Shown here: one piece after another, positions 1 through 6,112 of the stretch
How the letters are laid out: each line of letters opens with the position of its first letter
How positions within the stretch are numbered: the first letter of the stretch is position 1
Source of the DNA: an uncultured Ellagibacter sp.
GTDB lineage: Bacteria; Actinomycetota; Coriobacteriia; Coriobacteriales; Eggerthellaceae
DNA length: 8,225 nucleotides
Direction: 5' to 3'
Assembly (NCBI RefSeq): GCF_934636505.1
Contig: NZ_CAKUAL010000077.1
Coordinates: 1 to 8,225, forward strand
Position numbers and translations under genes: made by a program
The notes under the pieces: generated by a model
Database searches by the model: none
Told to the model about the DNA's origin: nothing
What the model saw: the letters and a program-made list of their open reading frames with translations, nothing else

Positions 1-60
1 GGCCCCGGGGTCGCCCGGGGCCGCGGCCCCCTTTCCTTTGAGCTCGGGGTCCCTTCCCCG
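1..60. terminator. GC-rich palindromic block, possible terminator of an upstream gene
   Basis: Bases 1-9 (GGCCCCGGG) and 14-22 (CCCGGGGCC) form a perfect 9-bp stem with a GTCG loop. Overlapping it, 17-30 is a perfect 14-base palindrome (GGGGCCGCGGCCCC) followed by the pyrimidine tract CTTTCCTTT at 31-39. A third small hairpin pairs CGGGG at 45-49 with CCCCG at 56-60. A strong GC stem followed by Ts fits an intrinsic terminator for a plus-strand gene that ends before the window. The T tract is interrupted by Cs and the alternative pairings compete, so the exact terminator is uncertain. In many bacteria hisS lies upstream of aspS, but nothing here shows that. Confidence 0.45.
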
Positions 61-228
61 TGTTCGTGCTAGGAGCGTCTGCTTGGACTCCGGCCGAACT
101 CAATCGTTGCCTATTTCTTTTACGGTATCTTGCTGCGGGTTTTAACCGTTCGCGCGCTTCTTGCGGCCATTATCGGGCATTTACGGTGAAGACGCCGTCT
201 CGTTCCCATTCAGTTTCATTTCGTGAAG

Positions 229-297
229 TACAATAATCCAGTTTGAGTCACATACCCAATCAGTGGGTTTGATAGCGCATATCGAGGAGCTTATTCA
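229..297 (+). promoter_or_regulatory. Candidate -10 box and 5' leader of aspS
   Basis: TACAAT at 229-234 matches the -10 consensus at five of six positions. No good -35 box lies 16-19 nt upstream; TTCCCA at 203-208 is 20 nt away. A start near 241 would give a leader of about 57 nt. That leader contains a small hairpin (ACCCA 254-258 with TGGGT 264-268, loop ATCAG) and a clear Shine-Dalgarno GAGGAG at 284-289, 8 nt before the aspS ATG. I found no T-box sequence (AGGGTGGNACCGCG type), so no tRNA-sensing riboswitch is indicated. The rest of 61-228 shows nothing I recognise. Confidence 0.35.
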
Positions 298-2085
298 ATG
301 ACGGACTTCAAGAACGAGTTTTGCATGCATACCGCGACCTGCGGTGAGCTGCGCAAGAGCGATGTTGGGCGTGAGGTTGTGCTTACCGGCTGGGCTTGGC
401 ACAATCGCGACCATGGTGGATTGATCTTCTGCGACCTTCGTGATCGTGAAGGTTATACGCAGGTCGTTGTCGATCCCGATTGCGTCAGCGAAGAGGAGTT
501 CCATATCGCCGAGCATCTTGGCCGCGAGTATGTTTTGAAGATTGCCGGTCGCGTTCGTGCGCGTGGCGAGGGTGCCGAGAACCCCAACATGGTCACCGGT
601 GAAATTGAGGTTCTCGCGACTTCCGTCGAGGTCCTCAACACTTCTGTGACGCCTCATTTCTCCATCGAGGACGGCATCGAGACGGACGAAACCACCCGTA
701 TGAAGTGGCGTTATCTTGACCTTCGTCGCCCTGAGATGTATGCGAACCTTCTGCTTCGCCACAAGGTTGCCCAGGCAATGCGTCAGGCTCTCAACGAGCG
801 CGGTTTCATCGAGGTTGAAACTCCAATCCTTGCAAACTCTACTCCTGAAGGCGCGCGCGATTACCTCGTGCCTTCCCGTCCGAACCCTGGCAAGTTCTAT
901 GCTTTGCCGCAGTCTCCGCAGCAGTTCAAGCAGATGCTCATGGTCGGCGGCATCGAGCGCTATTACCAGATTGCCCGTTGCTTCCGCGATGAGGACTTGC
1001 GCGCTGATCGTCAGCCTGAGTTCACCCAGGTCGACATCGAGATGTCGTTTGTTGAAGAGACCGACGTGATGGATCTGATGGAAGGTGTTTTCCAAGAAGT
1101 CCTCAGCGCTGCAGGCGTCGAGCACGAGTTCCCTCTTCAGCGCATGCCGTGGAAAGAGGCGATGGAGCGTTTCGGTTGCGATCGCCCCGATGTCCGCTTC
1201 GGCATGGAGCTCGTCGATCTGACCGACCTTATCAAGGACTGCAATTTCAAGGTGTTCACGGGCGCTGCTGCCAATGGCGGTGTTGTGAAGTGCATCAACG
1301 CGAAGTCTGCTGGCAACTGGTCGCGCGGCGAGATTGAGAAGCTTGCCGACATCGCTGCCGCAAATGGCGCGAAGGGCATGGCGTGGATCGCCTACACCGA
1401 CGCTGATACCAATCTTGTGGGCAAGAGCCCCATCATCAAGTTCCTCGGCGAGGAAACGCACAATGCGATTAAGGAAGCCGCAGGTGTCGAGCCGGGCGAC
1501 CTGCTTCTCTTCGCGGCCGACACCTTCGATACGGCAAGCGCCGTGCTCTCCGCGTTGCGCCTGCATATGGCTGATGCTCTCGGTATCGAGCGCAACGGTC
1601 ATGCTCTTCTCTGGGTCGTCGACTTCCCCATGTTCCGCTATGACGCGGACGAGAAGAAGTACGCCGCCGAACATCATCCGTTCACGATGATTCCTGAAGA
1701 GGATTGGGACAAGATCGAGTCCGATCCGCTTGCCTGCTCGAGCTATAGCTACGACATCGTCATGGACGGTTTCGAGATGGGTGGTGGTTCTATCCGTATC
1801 CATAATGCGGAGCTGCAGAAGCGCGTGCTTCGTCGTCTTGGCGTGGAAGATGATCAGATGGAAGAGAAGTTCGGCCATCTGATCCATGCGCTCGAGCTTG
1901 GCGCTCCGCCGCATGGCGGCATCGCTCTTGGCCTTGACCGTCTGGTCATGCTGCTCGCGGGCAAGCAGTCCATCCGCGACGTCATCGCTTTCCCGAAGAC
2001 TTCGAGCGCATCCGACCCGATGACGGGCGCACCGAACGAGGTTACCGGTCGCCAGCTCAAGGAAGTCAACCTGCGACTTCTGTAA
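298..2085 (+). CDS. aspS: Aspartyl-tRNA synthetase, bacterial type, probably non-discriminating
   Basis: This 595-residue class II aminoacyl-tRNA synthetase charges tRNA-Asp with aspartate in the cytoplasm. An N-terminal OB-fold anticodon-binding domain spans roughly residues 12-115. The catalytic core follows, with QSPQ at 205-208, motif 2 around FRDED (229-233, Arg230) and RADRQPEF (235-242), and motif 3 GLDR at 545-548. The bacterial GAD insertion lies at about 290-410. The length matches the family (about 590). The ATG at 298 has GAGGAG 8 nt upstream; Met10 is an alternative start nearer the usual N-terminus. The gene ends in tandem stops TAA TAG. His39 (in RDHGG) and Gly92 (in RARGEG) match the pair typical of enzymes that also charge tRNA-Asn, which would be corrected by GatCAB. 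Identity is sure; dual specificity is inferred. It uses more CTT, CGT and GTT codons than the GC-rich genes further on. Confidence 0.97.
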   Translation: MTDFKNEFCMHTATCGELRKSDVGREVVLTGWAWHNRDHGGLIFCDLRDREGYTQVVVDPDCVSEEEFHIAEHLGREYVLKIAGRVRARGEGAENPNMVTGEIEVLATSVEVLNTSVTPHFSIEDGIETDETTRMKWRYLDLRRPEMYANLLLRHKVAQAMRQALNERGFIEVETPILANSTPEGARDYLVPSRPNPGKFYALPQSPQQFKQMLMVGGIERYYQIARCFRDEDLRADRQPEFTQVDIEMSFVEETDVMDLMEGVFQEVLSAAGVEHEFPLQRMPWKEAMERFGCDRPDVRFGMELVDLTDLIKDCNFKVFTGAAANGGVVKCINAKSAGNWSRGEIEKLADIAAANGAKGMAWIAYTDADTNLVGKSPIIKFLGEETHNAIKEAAGVEPGDLLLFAADTFDTASAVLSALRLHMADALGIERNGHALLWVVDFPMFRYDADEKKYAAEHHPFTMIPEEDWDKIESDPLACSSYSYDIVMDGFEMGGGSIRIHNAELQKRVLRRLGVEDDQMEEKFGHLIHALELGAPPHGGIALGLDRLVMLLAGKQSIRDVIAFPKTSSASDPMTGAPNEVTGRQLKEVNLRLL

Positions 2086-2128
2086 TAGCCGACTCACCCG
2101 ACGGCAAATCGGGAACTATCAATGCTGC

Positions 2129-2228
2129 GAGCTCGGCTGACGGCGCAGCTGGCGTTCCAAAGATTGCTCACGTACCCAAGGTACGCTTCGCAATCTTTTC
2201 GCGCCATCTGCACTCGTCAGCTGGGCTC
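2129..2228. repeat. 100-nt near-symmetric imperfect palindrome (long RNA hairpin)
   Basis: Five nested stems fold this stretch on itself. GAGCTCGGCTGAC 2129-2141 pairs with 2216-2228 (13 bp, two G-U). GCAGCTGGCG 2145-2154 pairs with 2202-2211 (10 positions, one mismatch). AAAGATTGC 2159-2167 pairs with GCAATCTTT 2190-2198 (9 bp). CGTACC 2171-2176 pairs with GGTACG 2180-2185 (6 bp) around a CAA loop. The internal loops are only 3-4 nt on each side. It lies 43 nt after the aspS stop. It may act as a bidirectional terminator, a dispersed REP or MITE-like palindrome, or a small RNA. No transposase and no clear target duplication flank it. A weaker hairpin, CCCGA 2097-2101 with TCGGG 2109-2113, precedes it. 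Confidence 0.8.
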
Positions 2229-2357
2229 TCGCTGACTTTAGGGCGAAAGGAGGCAGGTGTACGCTCCTGCTTAATGGGATAGTGCCTACCTCTCGCTGGC
2301 TTGAGGGCGGATAGAGCGTTCTCCCAACGCCTCTTCCCATCATTTGAAAGGACCCTT

Positions 2358-3650
2358 ATGAAAACTCTGCGGCCGTATCCTCGGGCGACCATAACGCCGA
2401 AGGGCGAACATGCCTTGGAGAAGGGGCATCCTTGGGTGTACGAGGCGGAGGTTGTCTCGCTTGAGCCGGCGCCGGGCGAGGCTGCAGTTGCCAACGGCTC
2501 GATTGTCGACGTCGTGAGCCGCAAGGGGTCGTATCTGGGGTCGGGCTTGCTGTCCGAGAAGAGCAAGATTCGTATTCGCCTCATCACCCGCAATGCGAAC
2601 GATCGCTTCAACTGTGCCTTTTGGAAGCGAAAGGTACAGTGGGCGTGGAATTACCGGAAAACGGTGATGGGCGCCGATGCAAGCGCATGCCGCGTTCTGT
2701 TCTCCGAAGCTGACGGATTCCCCGGCCTTGTCGTCGATCGTTTCGAAGACGTCCTCGTGGCCGAGACGCTTTCGGTGGGGATGGAGCGTTTGAAGCCGAT
2801 AATCTTTCCCGCGCTTCTCGAGGTGCTGGCCGAAGATGGCATCGCGATTCGCGGACTCTATGAGCGCAACGACGCCTCGACCCGCTCGCTCGAAGGACTC
2901 GCCCAGACCGCGGGATGGTTTGCGGGCGCTGCGGAGGATGCGGCCTGCTCGCTCGACCCGATCAATCCCAGCCAACCCGAGGCTGCGGTGTTCGGTCCCA
3001 CGACGACGCAGATTGTGGAAAACGGCGTTCGTTACGAGGTTGATTTCGAGAACGGACAGAAGACGGGCTTCTTCCTCGACCAGAAGTATAATCGGCGTGC
3101 CGTCGCGCAGCTCGCGGCGGGAAGACGCGTTCTCGATTGCTTCACGCATACGGGCAGCTTTGCTCTGAATGCCGCCCATGGTGGGGCGGAGCTCGTGAAC
3201 GCGGTCGATATCTCCGAGCTCGCCGTCGCTCAAGCGCGCAAGAATGCCCAGCTCAATGGGCTTGATGGTAAGATGGACTTCACGGCGGCGAATGTTTTCG
3301 ACCTGTTACCCCAGCTCGAGGCGGCGCACGATCGTACCTATGACTTCATCGTGCTCGATCCGCCTGCGTTCACGAAAAGCCGCAAGACCATCGATTCGGC
3401 GGCCCGCGGCTACAAGGAGATCAACTATCGCGCGATGAAGCTGCTGCCTCGAGGAGGCTATCTCGCAACGTGCAGCTGCAGCCATTTCATGGATACGGAA
3501 CGCTTCCGCCGCGTCGTGTCCTACGCCGCGCAGGACGCTGGCGTCCAGCTGCGCCAGATCGAGGAGCGTCAGCAGGCGCCTGACCACCCGATTCTGTGGG
3601 GCGTTCCTGAAACGGACTACCTGAAGTTCTTCCTGTTCCAGGTGGTGTAG
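2358..3650 (+). CDS. rlmI: Class I SAM-dependent rRNA methyltransferase, RlmI-like
   Basis: This 430-residue protein belongs to the RlmI (YccW) family, whose characterised member makes m5C1962 in 23S rRNA. An N-terminal PUA-like RNA-binding domain (about 1-85, with HPWVY) is followed by the family segment EADGFPGLVVDR at 117-128. A Rossmann methyltransferase domain has SAM motif I from Asp260 to Gly266 (DCFTHTG), motif IV DPPAF at 334-338 and CSCSH at 372-376, where the catalytic cysteine is expected. It is slightly longer than E. coli RlmI (about 396), with extra sequence around residues 185-220. I chose ATG 2358 because AAAGGA ends 5 nt before it; a TTG at 2301 in the same frame adds 19 residues without homology or a good ribosome site. 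The family call is strong. The exact target base is inferred, since paralogues with other targets exist. Confidence 0.88.
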   Translation: MKTLRPYPRATITPKGEHALEKGHPWVYEAEVVSLEPAPGEAAVANGSIVDVVSRKGSYLGSGLLSEKSKIRIRLITRNANDRFNCAFWKRKVQWAWNYRKTVMGADASACRVLFSEADGFPGLVVDRFEDVLVAETLSVGMERLKPIIFPALLEVLAEDGIAIRGLYERNDASTRSLEGLAQTAGWFAGAAEDAACSLDPINPSQPEAAVFGPTTTQIVENGVRYEVDFENGQKTGFFLDQKYNRRAVAQLAAGRRVLDCFTHTGSFALNAAHGGAELVNAVDISELAVAQARKNAQLNGLDGKMDFTAANVFDLLPQLEAAHDRTYDFIVLDPPAFTKSRKTIDSAARGYKEINYRAMKLLPRGGYLATCSCSHFMDTERFRRVVSYAAQDAGVQLRQIEERQQAPDHPILWGVPETDYLKFFLFQVV

Positions 3651-3696
3651 AAGGGCGACGCTAATGGAAGGCTCGCGTATCCTTCGTGACAGTTTG

Positions 3697-3835
3697 TTGA
3701 CAGCCTTGCGCCTTCGCGGCATCTGCACAACTCTTTCGTATCATTAAGCCTGTTCAACGAGTTCGAGGCGTTCTAACTCGCGTCCCGAGCACATGTGGAG
3801 CCCGTGCATCTCGCGCGGGCTTCGTCTATTCAGGC
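3697..3835 (+). promoter_or_regulatory. Possible promoter elements and structured leader of the downstream operon
   Basis: TTGACA at 3697-3702 is a perfect -35 hexamer, but the positions 17-18 nt downstream are a poor -10 (CATCTG). TATCAT at 3739-3744 is a good -10 without a good -35. The following stretch can fold. GCCTG 3748-3752 pairs with CAGGC 3831-3835 and encloses two hairpins. One is CGAGTT 3758-3763 with AACTCG 3775-3780. The other is an 11-bp stem, 3797-3807 with 3813-3823 (two G-U pairs, loop ATCTC). The AAAGG Shine-Dalgarno follows at once at 3836-3840. I do not recognise a known riboswitch class. The long hairpin could instead help end rlmI transcription, but no T run follows. 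A weak hairpin, GAAGG 3667-3671 with CCTTC 3681-3685, sits just after rlmI. Confidence 0.3.
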
Positions 3836-3855
3836 AAAGGTGGGTGCATTTTCGG

Positions 3856-4272
3856 ATGAAGGGTTTTCTCGAGCGGATGCAGTGGAAGATGGCGGGTGCC
3901 ATGCAAGGAAGGCGCGGCGCTGACTCTCTGTCGAATACGCTGGTCGTTGCAGGCATCGTCTGCCTGGTGCTGTCGGTTCTCCCCCATATGGGCCTCTTCT
4001 CATGGCCTGCGCTGGCGCTTTTTGCCTATGCACTCTTCCGTACCTATTCGAAGAACATCGCTGCGCGCGATCGCGAGAACGAGGCATTCCTGCGAGCGAC
4101 CGAGAAGCCTCGTCGCGCGCTTTCCATCGGACGGAAGAAATGGGAGAACCGCGAGACCACGCTGTACTTCAAGTGCAAGGGCTGCGGGCAGGAGCTTTCG
4201 GTCCCGCGCGGCAAGGGAACGCTTCGCGTGGTGTGCCCAAAGTGCAAGACCGAAACCGTGAAGAAGTCGTAG
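3856..4272 (+). CDS. Small two-helix membrane protein with C-terminal zinc ribbon
   Basis: The function is unknown. The 138-residue protein has a basic amphipathic N-terminus (1-27) and two hydrophobic segments, about 28-43 and 46-61, forming a probable membrane hairpin. A charged linker follows. A zinc-ribbon knuckle pair uses Cys107 and Cys110 (CKGC) and Cys127 and Cys130 (CPKC), and the tail is lysine-rich. It resembles a family of short zinc-ribbon membrane proteins of Clostridia and Coriobacteriia that I recall near DUF5685 genes. I chose ATG 3856 because family members begin with a similar basic segment. AAAGGTGG lies 12 nt upstream, which is rather long. The in-frame ATG at 3793 would add 21 residues, but it lies next to the leader hairpin and lacks a good ribosome site. 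It is the first gene of the putative four-gene operon, 6 nt before the next. Confidence 0.7.
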   Translation: MKGFLERMQWKMAGAMQGRRGADSLSNTLVVAGIVCLVLSVLPHMGLFSWPALALFAYALFRTYSKNIAARDRENEAFLRATEKPRRALSIGRKKWENRETTLYFKCKGCGQELSVPRGKGTLRVVCPKCKTETVKKS

Positions 4273-4278
4273 CAGCGT

Positions 4279-5151
4279 ATGTTCGGCTACATCATGGCAG
4301 ATGAGAAGCAGCTTTCTCCTGAGGAGGTTGCCCGTTACCGCAAGGTGTACTGCGGTGTTTGCCATTCGCTGAAGGAGCAGAACGGCCAGCTGTGCCGCAT
4401 GACGCTCACCTACGACATGACGTTTCTGGCGCTTCTGCTGAACTCGCTCTACGAACCGCTCGAGCACGAGGATTCCGCGCGATGCGGTGCTCATCCCACT
4501 AAGCCTCAGCCGTTTGCGACGAGCGAGTGCACGGAGTATGCCGCCGATGCGACGGTGCTGCTCGCGTACCACAAGCTCATGGATGATTGGCATGACGATC
4601 GCAAGGTCTCGCGGCGGGCGATGGCGCAGGCGCTTTCCTCGGCCTATCGTGCGGCGTCGGCAAGACGCCCTGCAGTTGCCCAGGCCATCGAGTCGGGCAT
4701 GGCCGATATCCGCGCGATCGAGCAGTGTGGGGACGAATCGCTCGATGCGGCCGCCAACCGCTTTGGCGTGATTTTAGGTCGCGTGTTTGCGTATCGGGAG
4801 GATTTCTGGGCAGGCGAGCTGCGTCGTATGGGCGCGTGGATCGGTAAGTTCGTGTACCTCATGGATGCGGTCATGGATTACGATGAGGACCTGGAGTCGG
4901 GCAACTACAATCCGCTTGTTGCGGCTGGCGCTGTGCCCGGCGATGTTTCGGAGGGGCTTCGCTCGATTGCGGCCCAGGCGGCGCAATCCTTCGAGCGATT
5001 GCCGCTTGAGCAGGATATTCACATTCTCCGCAACGTGATGTACGCGGGGTTATGGGGTCAGTATTGTGGGAAGTTCGGCGATACTGCCCATGATGATGGC
5101 GAAATGGCGCCGTCGGCCACAAGGGCCGCCGACGGCGATGATGGCGAATAG
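4279..5151 (+). CDS. DUF5685 family protein, function unknown
   Basis: This 290-residue, largely helical protein matches my recollection of the uncharacterised DUF5685 family: an MFGY start, a YCGVC motif (Cys25 and Cys28), CGAHP (Cys69 and His72), then EYAAD at 86-90. Two acidic motifs stand out: DDWHDD at 102-107 and DAVMDYDED at 196-204, the second leading into GNYNP (208-212). They resemble the two aspartate-rich motifs of class I isoprenoid synthases, especially the second motif of squalene/phytoene synthases. That link is my inference. The ATG lies 6 nt after the upstream stop with only a weak ribosome site, so translational coupling is likely; the MFGY start supports it over Met6. The last 25 or so residues are an acidic, low-complexity tail beyond the conserved part. 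No signal peptide or clear membrane span is seen. Confidence 0.78.
   Translation: MFGYIMADEKQLSPEEVARYRKVYCGVCHSLKEQNGQLCRMTLTYDMTFLALLLNSLYEPLEHEDSARCGAHPTKPQPFATSECTEYAADATVLLAYHKLMDDWHDDRKVSRRAMAQALSSAYRAASARRPAVAQAIESGMADIRAIEQCGDESLDAAANRFGVILGRVFAYREDFWAGELRRMGAWIGKFVYLMDAVMDYDEDLESGNYNPLVAAGAVPGDVSEGLRSIAAQAAQSFERLPLEQDIHILRNVMYAGLWGQYCGKFGDTAHDDGEMAPSATRAADGDDGE
5092..5148 (+). repeat. Direct repeat and hairpin in the 3' tail of the DUF5685 gene
   Basis: GATGATGGCGAA occurs at 5092-5103 and again at 5137-5148, exactly 45 nt (15 codons) apart. Between the copies, CGCCGTCGGC 5108-5117 pairs perfectly with GCCGACGGCG 5128-5137 (10 bp, 10-nt loop). The whole unit is in frame and encodes the acidic tail that ends in GDDGE. 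It ends a few bases before the J-domain start codon at 5160, so the hairpin could affect coupling or mRNA stability. No T run follows, so it is not a typical terminator. Confidence 0.6.
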
Positions 5152-5159
5152 GGAACGCA

Positions 5160-6017
5160 ATGGCAATGGACCCGTATAGCGTGCTCGGTGTGTCGAGGGA
5201 TGCCTCGCAGGACGAGGTGAAGAAGGCGTATCGCAGGAAGGCGCGCGAGAACCACCCTGATTTGAACCCCAACGATCCGAACGCCGCCGAGCGGATGAAC
5301 GAGATCAACGAGGCGTACGATCGCATTATGAACCCCGAGAAATACGCCGCGGCCGACCGCCGCGCCTCCGCGGCCTCGGGCGGGGCTGCCGGCGGCGCGT
5401 CGCAAGGCTCGTCGGGATATGCGGGGTACGGAGGAGCGAATCCCTTTGGTGGTGCCTCGGGCGAGGGTCCGTATGGCGGCGGCTCGTACGGGGGCGGTCA
5501 GCAGGGTAACCCCTATACCTCCGGCGGCCCGTACGGTTGGGCGGGAGGCTTCGGCTTCGATTTCGATGACTTTTTCGGCTACGGCGCCTCGACGGCGTCC
5601 GGCCCGATTCATCCCGAGGCGAATGCGAGCGACCCCGCGGAATTCCGCGCGGCAATCGATCTGATCAACTCGGGGGATGCGGCGCAATGCAAGCGCGCTG
5701 CGGATATTTTGGCTACGGTTACGAGCGCTGGGCGCAACGCCCGATGGTATTACCTCTCGGCGCTGGCAAACAACGGCGCGGGCAACACGGTGATGGCGCT
5801 CGACCAGATCAGGCGCGCTGTCCGCATGGACCCGAACAATGCCGACTACCAGCGTGCATACCGTACGTTCCAAAGCGCGGGGCAGTCGTACACGCAGGAA
5901 CAGCAGACGCGCGGGTTCACTATCTCCGCAATCGACCCGACGACGCTGTGCTGCGGTTGCTGCATGCTCCAGCTGTGCTTGCAGCAGTTCATGCGCTATG
6001 GATTCATGGGATTTTAG
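5160..6017 (+). CDS. Atypical J-domain (Hsp40) co-chaperone with TPR-like C-terminus
   Basis: This 285-residue protein begins with a J domain (about 3-65) carrying the HPD tripeptide at 32-34, which stimulates Hsp70 ATPase. A long Gly/Tyr/Ser-rich segment follows (about 70-142), ending in an FDFDDFFGYG motif that recalls the DIF region of DnaJ. A helical TPR-like region (about 181-238, with WYYLSALAN and MDPNNADYQ) comes next. It ends in a cysteine cluster, CCGCC at 264-268 plus Cys273. It lacks the DnaJ zinc fingers (CxxCxGxG) and the beta-rich substrate domains, so it is a specialised J protein and not the housekeeping DnaJ. The start lies 8 nt after the DUF5685 stop, with a weak AGGGA site; Met3 is an alternative. 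With DnaK downstream, it is probably the partner of that chaperone. Confidence 0.85.
   Translation: MAMDPYSVLGVSRDASQDEVKKAYRRKARENHPDLNPNDPNAAERMNEINEAYDRIMNPEKYAAADRRASAASGGAAGGASQGSSGYAGYGGANPFGGASGEGPYGGGSYGGGQQGNPYTSGGPYGWAGGFGFDFDDFFGYGASTASGPIHPEANASDPAEFRAAIDLINSGDAAQCKRAADILATVTSAGRNARWYYLSALANNGAGNTVMALDQIRRAVRMDPNNADYQRAYRTFQSAGQSYTQEQQTRGFTISAIDPTTLCCGCCMLQLCLQQFMRYGFMGF
5370..5586 (+). repeat. Low-complexity Gly/Tyr-rich coding segment
   Basis: Within the J-domain gene, codons about 71-142 are built from short repeated GGC, GGA, TAC and TCG runs that give YGG, GGS and NPF/NPY-like units. It corresponds in position to the flexible G/F linker of Hsp40 proteins but is richer in tyrosine and longer. 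It is probably disordered. Confidence 0.65.
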
Positions 6018-6037
6018 GCTGATGGCGGCCCATCGGC
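6018..6037 (+). promoter_or_regulatory. Stem-loop between the J-protein and DnaK genes
   Basis: GCTGATGG 6018-6025 pairs with CCATCGGC 6030-6037 (8 bp, one G-U) around a CGGC loop. It begins at the base right after the J-gene stop. No T run follows, so it is more likely an mRNA-stabilising or processing element, or a partial attenuator that sets the J-to-DnaK ratio, than a full terminator. The remaining 75 nt before DnaK show no CIRCE or HAIR operator and no convincing promoter. Confidence 0.5.
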
Positions 6038-6112
6038 TGACGAAATGCGCCTCGCTTTCTGACGTTGGTGCGGCTTGGGAGATTCTACTCGTTCTCTCGG
6101 AAGGAGACTGAT

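Noticed and set aside
61..297. T-box riboswitch or tRNA gene upstream of aspS
   Set aside because: There is no T-box core sequence, no specifier-loop layout and no cloverleaf with a GTTCGA arm at the right spacing.
295..2097. 600-codon open frame on the minus strand opposite aspS
   Set aside because: It mirrors the aspS reading frame, has no recognisable domain and no ribosome site; aspS is unambiguous on the plus strand.
2301..2357. TTG start giving RlmI 19 extra N-terminal residues
   Set aside because: The extension has no family similarity, and the ATG at 2358 has a well-spaced AAAGGA.
3748..3835. tRNA or SRP RNA in the leader
   Set aside because: The GTTCGA at 3761-3766 is in the wrong place for a T arm, and no SRP GGAAGCAGC-type core is present.
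6018..6112. CIRCE or HAIR heat-shock operator upstream of dnaK
   Set aside because: I found neither the TTAGCACTC/GAGTGCTAA nor the CTTGAGT/ACTCAAG inverted repeats here.
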